Below are positions 58,425-64,000 of a stretch of 64,000 nt of DNA, piece by piece. The position numbers and the translations under genes were made by a program. The stretch comes from Acinetobacter calcoaceticus ANC 3811 (GTDB lineage Bacteria > Pseudomonadota > Gammaproteobacteria > Pseudomonadales > Moraxellaceae): assembly GCF_000399665.1 (NCBI RefSeq), contig NZ_KB976986.1:1740773-1804772 (forward strand). Direction: 5' to 3'. The notes under the pieces were generated by a model, which saw nothing but the letters and a program-made list of their open reading frames with translations, ran no database searches and was not told the DNA's origin. Every line of letters starts with the position of its first letter. The stretch's first letter is position 1.

Positions 58425-59660
58425 TCAGTTAGCAAAAGTTTGCAGTACTTTACCTGTCAAGGTTTGGCCCAACAATGGGGTATTTTTCCCTTGCGATAAA
58501 ATTGTGTCTTTGCTTACTGTCCAGCTTAAAGCAGGATCTACCAATACCCATCCAGCTTCATCTTCCCAACGCGCGGTCATATTCGCAACCTGCGCTGGCA
58601 CGCTGGTTACTTTAGCAACCCATTCTAGAGGTTCAAATAAACCTTCATTAATGAGTTGAATCCCTAACGATACATAGGTATCAAAAGCTGTAATGCCCGG
58701 CTGAGTTTCAGCAAATGGCGCCATTTTTGCCGAACTGCTTAAAGGCTCATGGTGCGTACAAATTGCATCAATTACGCCTTCTTTTAAGCCTTGACGTAAA
58801 ATTTCTTTATCTTGCTCAGAACGCAATGGCGGGCGAACGTGTGCAAGTGAATTGAAACCGTCGATTAAGTGTTCAGTTAAATGTAACTGATGCATTGCAA
58901 CGTCAGCAGTCACAGGCAAGCCTTTTGCTTTTGCCGCACGAATTAATTCAACCGATGCACCACAAGATAACAAACCAAAGTGAGCTTTTACGCCAGTTGC
59001 TTCAATCATAAGCAAATATTTTGCAATCGCTACAGTTTCAGCAAGCGCCGGAATCATTGGCAGACCTTGACGAGAAGCAATAAAGCCTTCGTGTGTACAT
59101 CCATCTTTAGCAATTTGTGGTTCTTCGGCATAGAACACAACCGTTAAACCAAGACCCGCTGCATATTCCAAAGTACGAATAACCACATCATCATTTTCAA
59201 AAGCAGCGTTGGCATTTGAAACAGCAGTACAACCACCCTTTTTAAGACCGGCCATATTTGCAGGTTGTTTACCATTTAGACCTTGGGTTTGAGCACCGAT
59301 AATATGCATATGAATGCCACCATCAAGCCATGCCTTTTCAATCAGGCCATGAATAAGCGCACCATTGTCTTGCACAATTGGCTTTGAATCTGGCGGAGTA
59401 ATCACATGCAAAATACCATTAGCACGTGCTGCCTTCCCTTCAGATTTCAACGTACCGTGTTGCTGTTGACCAGGTTCACGTAAACGCGCACACAAATCAA
59501 CCATGGTTGGCATTAACCATTTGCCTTGACCATCAATGGTTTGTTCAACTTGCTCGGCTTGAGCAACCAACTTGCCATTTTGAATATATACAGTTTGTAC
59601 GTTATCTGTTTTTTGGATTGGGTCTAACACACGTACATTTTCAATTTTTACAATACTCAT
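58425..59660 (-). CDS. pyrC': Dihydroorotase-like protein PyrC' (likely inactive, ATCase partner)
   Basis: A dihydroorotase homologue that has lost the metal site. The usual HxH after the first strand is replaced (VDLCARLREPG, about residue 55), and the usual T-D-H-A-P reads CTHHEP (about 305). In Pseudomonas and relatives such PyrC' proteins are catalytically dead and assemble with PyrB to make active dodecameric aspartate carbamoyltransferase. The near overlap with pyrB fits. ATG at 59660 (MSIVKIENV) is chosen; an upstream in-frame ATG lies at 59669. Confidence 0.88.
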   Translation of the reverse strand: MSIVKIENVRVLDPIQKTDNVQTVYIQNGKLVAQAEQVEQTIDGQGKWLMPTMVDLCARLREPGQQQHGTLKSEGKAARANGILHVITPPDSKPIVQDNGALIHGLIEKAWLDGGIHMHIIGAQTQGLNGKQPANMAGLKKGGCTAVSNANAAFENDDVVIRTLEYAAGLGLTVVFYAEEPQIAKDGCTHEGFIASRQGLPMIPALAETVAIAKYLLMIEATGVKAHFGLLSCGASVELIRAAKAKGLPVTADVAMHQLHLTEHLIDGFNSLAHVRPPLRSEQDKEILRQGLKEGVIDAICTHHEPLSSSAKMAPFAETQPGITAFDTYVSLGIQLINEGLFEPLEWVAKVTSVPAQVANMTARWEDEAGWVLVDPALSWTVSKDTILSQGKNTPLLGQTLTGKVLQTFAN

Positions 59661-59672
59661 GTGATCCATTCC

Positions 59673-60689
59673 TTACAACGTAATCGCTTCAATTAAACCT
59701 TGCTCTTGGAGTTGGCCTTGCATTGACAGTGCCAACACAGCCATACGAACGGCAATACCGTTGGTTACTTGTTTCAAAATAACCGACTGATCTCCATCTG
59801 CAACACTTGAGTCAATTTCTACGCCACGATTCATTGGTCCCGGATGCATCACGATACAGTCTGGTTTAGCTAAACCAAGACGCTCTTTGTTTAAGCCATA
59901 CATTCGGTAAAATTCAGACTGTGAAGATAATGCTGGAGAGTCAATCCGCTCATTTTGAATACGCAGAGCAATAATTACATCACAATCTGTCACGCCTTCG
60001 TCCATATTATTGAACAAGCGAACATGCTCGCCATATTCTGAAAAGCCCACTGGCAATAACGTATTCGGTGCAATCACGCGAATATCTTTACATCTGAGTG
60101 TTTGTAATGCAGCTACATCCGAACGTGCTACGCGAGAGTGTTTGATGTCTCCAATAATGGCAACGCTCAACTCTTCAAACGGTTTCTTTGTTTCACGGCG
60201 AATGGTAAGCATATCAAGCATCGCTTGCGTTGGATGAGCATGACGTCCATCACCAGCATTAATAATCGCGACCTTTGGACATACATCTTTAGCAATGAAA
60301 TGTGCAGCACCTGAAGATGAATGGCGAACAACAAAAATATCAGCAGCCATTGCCTCAAGGTTCCAGAGCGTATCTCGCAGCGTTTCACCTTTTGATGTAC
60401 TTGAACGTGCAATATCAATATTCAATACATTGGCAGACAAGCGTTTTGCTGCTGCTTCAAAAGTAGTACGGGTACGGGTGGAGTTTTCAAAGAAAAGATT
60501 CATAACCGTCAATCCCTCTAAGAGCGGACGGTTAATTAAATTATTATTATCATCTAAAAAGCTTTGTGCGGTATCTAAAATCTTCGTGAGGTTTTCTTTT
60601 GAAAGTCCCTCAATCGTTAAAAAATGTTTTAAATTTCCGTCTTGATTGAGCTGAACCTGGCTCGGCTGATGCAACGCTGCAATATGCAT
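59673..60689 (-). CDS. pyrB: Aspartate carbamoyltransferase catalytic subunit
   Basis: Catalyses the first committed step of pyrimidine synthesis, carbamoyl phosphate plus aspartate to carbamoyl aspartate. The carbamoyl-phosphate motif [13 protein letters not shown] (about residue 66) and [10 protein letters not shown] (about 150) are present. The 338-aa length, with an N-terminal extension of about 25 residues, is typical of the class that pairs with PyrC'. No regulatory pyrI is present. Confidence 0.96.
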   Translation of the reverse strand: MHIAALHQPSQVQLNQDGNLKHFLTIEGLSKENLTKILDTAQSFLDDNNNLINRPLLEGLTVMNLFFENSTRTRTTFEAAAKRLSANVLNIDIARSSTSKGETLRDTLWNLEAMAADIFVVRHSSSGAAHFIAKDVCPKVAIINAGDGRHAHPTQAMLDMLTIRRETKKPFEELSVAIIGDIKHSRVARSDVAALQTLRCKDIRVIAPNTLLPVGFSEYGEHVRLFNNMDEGVTDCDVIIALRIQNERIDSPALSSQSEFYRMYGLNKERLGLAKPDCIVMHPGPMNRGVEIDSSVADGDQSVILKQVTNGIAVRMAVLALSMQGQLQEQGLIEAITL

Positions 60690-60768
60690 AATGGATTCCT
60701 ATGGGTCGAATCGCGAAAACGTGCATAGTGTAGCTGAATTCCGCTCTTTTCGCAGAAGAACTTTACAG

Positions 60769-60808
60769 AATAAGACCCTAAATTGACCAAAAATTTAGGG
60801 TCTTATTC
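60769..60808 (-). terminator. Rho-independent terminator
   Basis: A long perfect hairpin (aataagaccctaaatt / aatttagggtcttatt) directly after the minus-strand gene at 60813. Confidence 0.85.
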
Positions 60809-60812
60809 GAGA

Positions 60813-61157
60813 TTACCTTAATGCACCAATATAATGGTGTGGAACTTGTGCCCGATAAATGTCTTCGGCTGTTATTTCTGGCTCTTCATCGACCTTCACA
60901 ACAGCAAGCGTTTCTTTTTGAGAAGGCTCTGGCAGAGTGTCAACTAACGATCTTAATCTCTCAACACATCGCTTTAATTCGTCATCGTCTGTTTCTAACG
61001 CCACCGTAATTACATATTTGGCATAATCTTTATTTTGAATAACGTACATTGCATCTATTACCCGCCCTGTCACCCTACGCATACGCACATATATTTGTGT
61101 GGCCACTGAGAAAGCATCTGCATTAGCAATAAAACCATTCCCCAACATGTCTTTCAT
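60813..61157 (-). CDS. Conserved hypothetical protein, 114 aa
   Basis: A soluble protein with a regular alpha/beta look (IYVRMRRVTGRVIDAMYVIQ near residue 22, DDDELKRCVERLRSLVD near 58). Function unknown. Followed immediately by a strong terminator, so it is its own transcription unit. Composition matches the core genome. Confidence 0.75.
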   Translation of the reverse strand: MKDMLGNGFIANADAFSVATQIYVRMRRVTGRVIDAMYVIQNKDYAKYVITVALETDDDELKRCVERLRSLVDTLPEPSQKETLAVVKVDEEPEITAEDIYRAQVPHHYIGALR

Positions 61158-61375
61158 TTATAGCATCCCCATCCATTAAAATTATAAAAATGGTTAAAAA
61201 CTGACTTTGTCTATTAAATAAATAACCATCAATAATCCTGATCTAGCAAAATACATACCAATTTCAAGGTATTACTCTTTAAAAATCAGTTTTTTGGTTG
61301 CTAAATGATAGGTTGCAATAATTTAAAAACCTTTAGACATCAAAATACGTTAAACTTTGCATCGTTAATATTTAT

Positions 61376-63607
61376 ATGTTTTGGTCAATCGAGTTTATGA
61401 ATACCTCTTTACGTTTAAACCACTATTGGATTACTTGTGCTGATGGTTTAGAACCCCTCTTACAAGAAGAAATAGAACAACTTGGCACCAAAGTGACAGA
61501 ACGTAAAGCAGGACGTTTAATCATTGAAGGGACGCTTGAAGAAGCTTACCGCATTTGTATGTGGTCGCGTCTCGCTTCTCGTGTTTTACTTCCTATTCAT
61601 ACTTATGAACTTGATTTTACGCATGATGCACGTGATGTCGCAGAAGAACTCTACGAAGGTGCAATGAGCTTTGACTGGTCACTTGTTTTTGCACCACAAA
61701 GTACTTTCGCAATCCGCTTACATGCTGAACGTGAAATCATGGTCAATTCGCAATTTGCTACACTGCGCGTAAAAGATGGCGTTGTTGATTCCTTTATGGA
61801 AGCTGTAGGCCGCCGTCCAAGCATTGACACCAAACAACCAGAAATTACGATCTATGCTTTGGCAGGTAAAACTGAACATACTTATTGTCTAGATTTATCA
61901 GGTGATTCGCTCCATAAACGTGGTTACCGCCGTTACATGACGGATGCACCAATTAAAGAAAACCTTGCTGCGGCAATTTTACAAAAAGCTCAGCTCAAAC
62001 AGCGTAATCCAGAGATTGTGCTTGACCCAATGTGCGGTTCAGGCACATTTATCATTGAAGCATTAATGATTTTAACTGACCGCGCACCAGGACTTGTTCG
62101 CCGTTTTGGATTTAATGGCTGGCATGGTCATGACCGCGACCTTTGGCTTTCACTTAAAGCAGAAGCAGCAGAACGTCACGAAAAAGCGCTTGAATTACCT
62201 CTACCTAAATTTTATGCCTACGATGCAGACTGGGAAGCGATTAAAGCAACCCGTGAAAATATTATTGCGGCAGGCTTTGAAAATGTATTAGGTCAGATTC
62301 AAATCGAAGAGCGTACTTTAGCTGACTGGCCAGATTTTGCTGCTGAAGGCAAAACTGCATTTATTGTCACTAACCCACCTTATGGTGAACGTTTAGGTGA
62401 AAAAGCTTCAAACCGTTCTCTATACCTAGGTTTATCAGCGCTTTTACAAAAACATTTCCCAAATCAATATGCAGCAATTATTGCAGCTCAAATTGAACAA
62501 TCTGATGTTTTAGCATTTGAAGCACCTGAAACTTTACGTTTAATGAATGGTAAATTACCAATTTATATTCGTTTCGGTGTAATCAAACCTGAAAAAGTGA
62601 ATCAACCATTTTTAGTAAATTGGCAAGCTCAACCTATTGAAATGGAAGAAGCAAAAGACTTCGCTAATCGTTTGCAAAAAAATATGATTGCCTTGAAAAA
62701 ATGGGCAACTAAAGAAAATGTTTATTGCTTACGCTTGTATGATGCAGACTTACCTGACTTTAATGTCGCTGTTGACTTATATGGTGACCGTTTACACGTT
62801 CAGGAATATGCACCACCAAAAACAATCGATCCAGAAAAAGCTAAAAAACGTTTTAATTTAGCGCTTGCTGCGATTCGTGCTGTTACTGGTTTAAACCGTG
62901 ATGCTATCTTTATTAAGACACGTGCACGCCAAACTGGTACAACTCAATATACGAAACAAAGTACAGCTTCAAAACGTTTTATCGTTCAAGAAGGTAAAGC
63001 TAAAATTTTAGTTAACCTGACTGATTACCTAGACACAGGTTTATTCCTTGACCACCGTCAAATGCGTTTACGTATTGCTCAAGAAGCACGTGGTAAACAC
63101 TTCTTGAACTTATATAGTTACACGTCTACTGCAAGCTTACATGCTGCGCTGGGCGGTGCTGCTAGTACAACAAGTGTGGATTTATCTAACACTTACTTAA
63201 ACTGGTCAAAAGAAAACTTTGTTCTAAATGGTTTAACTGTAGATCATCCAGATGAACAACACATGTTCTTTGCCAGCGACTGTTTTGAGTGGTTAAAAGA
63301 AGGTCATGAACAATACGACCTTATTTTTATTGACCCACCGACATTCTCAAACTCTAAAAAGTTCTATGGTACATTCGATGTACAACGTGACCATGTTTCA
63401 CTTATTAAACGCGCAATGAACCGTTTGCACAGTGAAGGTACACTTTACTTTTCGAATAACTATCGCGGTTTTGAAATGGACGAAGAAATTGAAGCTATTT
63501 TTCAGATTGAAGAAATCACTTCTGAAACAATTGGCCTTGATTTTAAACGTAATCAAAAAATCCACCGTGCGTGGAAAATTCAGCACCCTGCTCTAGATCA
63601 GTATTAA
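61376..63607 (+). CDS. rlmKL: Bifunctional 23S rRNA (guanine) methyltransferase RlmKL
   Basis: A 743-aa fusion enzyme. The N-terminal half has THUMP and RlmL methyltransferase domains (LDPMCGSGTFIIEAL near residue 222, TNPPYGERLG near 335) for m2G2445. The C-terminal half is RlmK (FLDHRQMRLRI near 560, FIDPPTFSNSKKF near 650) for m7G2069. An in-frame ATG at 61397 (MNTSLRL) is an alternative and possibly better start. Confidence 0.93.
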   Translation: MFWSIEFMNTSLRLNHYWITCADGLEPLLQEEIEQLGTKVTERKAGRLIIEGTLEEAYRICMWSRLASRVLLPIHTYELDFTHDARDVAEELYEGAMSFDWSLVFAPQSTFAIRLHAEREIMVNSQFATLRVKDGVVDSFMEAVGRRPSIDTKQPEITIYALAGKTEHTYCLDLSGDSLHKRGYRRYMTDAPIKENLAAAILQKAQLKQRNPEIVLDPMCGSGTFIIEALMILTDRAPGLVRRFGFNGWHGHDRDLWLSLKAEAAERHEKALELPLPKFYAYDADWEAIKATRENIIAAGFENVLGQIQIEERTLADWPDFAAEGKTAFIVTNPPYGERLGEKASNRSLYLGLSALLQKHFPNQYAAIIAAQIEQSDVLAFEAPETLRLMNGKLPIYIRFGVIKPEKVNQPFLVNWQAQPIEMEEAKDFANRLQKNMIALKKWATKENVYCLRLYDADLPDFNVAVDLYGDRLHVQEYAPPKTIDPEKAKKRFNLALAAIRAVTGLNRDAIFIKTRARQTGTTQYTKQSTASKRFIVQEGKAKILVNLTDYLDTGLFLDHRQMRLRIAQEARGKHFLNLYSYTSTASLHAALGGAASTTSVDLSNTYLNWSKENFVLNGLTVDHPDEQHMFFASDCFEWLKEGHEQYDLIFIDPPTFSNSKKFYGTFDVQRDHVSLIKRAMNRLHSEGTLYFSNNYRGFEMDEEIEAIFQIEEITSETIGLDFKRNQKIHRAWKIQHPALDQY

Positions 63608-63681
63608 TAATACTAGAGGTTATTATTACCGTGAAGTAATAATACTAGAGGTTATTATTACTTCACGGTAATAATAACCTC
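63605..63681. repeat. Nested direct and inverted repeat between rlmKL and the convergent gene
   Basis: A 24-bp direct repeat (units 63605-63628 and 63637-63660) overlaps a perfect 28-bp inverted repeat (arms 63616-63643 and 63654-63681, 10-base loop). The right arm includes the last codons and stop of the minus-strand gene, so that gene's 3' end has been copied in inverted orientation. It can form a strong hairpin and probably ends both transcripts. Confidence 0.85.
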
Positions 63682-64000
63682 GCCATGAACATTTTTTGAT
63701 TCAAAATCATAACGCGTAAATCGATCTGCTCTTTCTGGCAAAGCAATCATTTCTAGCTTCTTCTTTTCTTTACTATCAATAACATGATTTTGTTTTTGTT
63801 CTTGATAAGGAGAAAGCACACCAGTTCTAAGTGCATCCCACCGAACTTGCTGTAAATAGTTATCTCCTAACACCTGACGCACTTGTTGTTGTTCTATCGC
63901 AGGCTTTTTGGCATCGTCCTGAGCTTTCGCAATAATGACGGGTAAAGACGCAGTTATCGCTCCTGTTTGAGTTGCAAGCGCACTTTCCGACATTGGTTGT
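63658..64000 (-). CDS. Hypothetical protein, possibly 5' partial at window edge
   Basis: At least 111 codons ending in VIITVK. An ATG at 63993 is available, but the frame is open to the window edge, so the real start may lie beyond. No signal peptide or TM is visible in the available part. Gln/Lys/Ala-rich. Function unknown; its 3' end forms one arm of the adjacent inverted repeat. Confidence 0.55.
   Translation of the reverse strand, partial: QPMSESALATQTGAITASLPVIIAKAQDDAKKPAIEQQQVRQVLGDNYLQQVRWDALRTGVLSPYQEQKQNHVIDSKEKKKLEMIALPERADRFTRYDFESKNVHGEVIITVK

Overview
The window looks like a chromosomal segment of an Acinetobacter species. The support is the benM / benABCD-E-K-P benzoate module, the pyrB-pyrC' pair, the rlmKL, hrpA and ahpC/ahpF proteins, and a typical AT-rich core. 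No tools were used. Every family call is by reading motifs, and genus-level placement is much firmer than species.

Layout: (1) 1-1403 xseA (5' end cut by the window edge) and xseB. (2) 1337-21879 a very AT-rich accessory island, bracketed by two imperfect direct copies (about 675 bp) of the local locus: the xseB 3' end, a 72-aa gene and the lysE 3' end. Between the copies lies a one-directional (minus strand) hybrid lipid/polyketide/nonribosomal-peptide cluster at about 2.08-20.66 kb. In transcription order it encodes a fatty acyl-AMP ligase/acyl-CoA dehydrogenase/ACP fusion, a HAD phosphatase, a polyprenol/phytol-kinase-like membrane protein, a KS-AT-DH-KR-ACP PKS, a C-A-PCP-reductase NRPS, a type II thioesterase, a PCP-TE protein, a divergent KAS III-like enzyme, a DUF2306-like membrane protein, and a 4'-phosphopantetheinyl transferase broken by a frameshift in a 9-bp homopolymer. 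The cluster has no visible regulator, transporter or transposase. (3) 21.5-22.4 kb the second 72-aa copy and intact lysE. (4) 22.8-28.4 kb a small conserved gene, a Cys-rich copper-storage-like protein, two candidate sRNA/terminator elements, a GFA-family gene, and a copper module (cueR, copA, divergent copZ) with two recognisable 19-bp-spacer MerR-type promoters. (5) 28.5-37.9 kb benzoate catabolism: benM divergent from benABCD, then transporters benE and benK and porin benP. (6) 38-51.8 kb core genes: KAS III, hrpA, ahpC, KTSC protein, O-methyltransferase, DUF1653, ahpF, an Ala-rich lipoprotein, GST, an ExeM/NucH-like nuclease and trmB. (7) 51.9-54.9 kb an AT-rich patch of unrecognised membrane-anchored or lipoprotein genes, one apparently frameshifted. 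(8) 55.3-64 kb GST, DUF2520 protein, OmpA-like protein, pyrC'/pyrB, rlmKL and a partial gene at the edge.

Inferred logic of the island: a fatty acid is adenylated and loaded on an ACP, dehydrogenated, extended once by the PKS, joined to one amino acid by the NRPS, and released reductively as an aldehyde or alcohol. The membrane kinase-like protein, phosphatase, KAS III-like protein and PCP-TE would tailor it. The product is not identifiable from sequence alone. The flanking duplication suggests the island arrived by single-crossover integration of a circular molecule carrying a homologous stretch of the same locus from a related strain.
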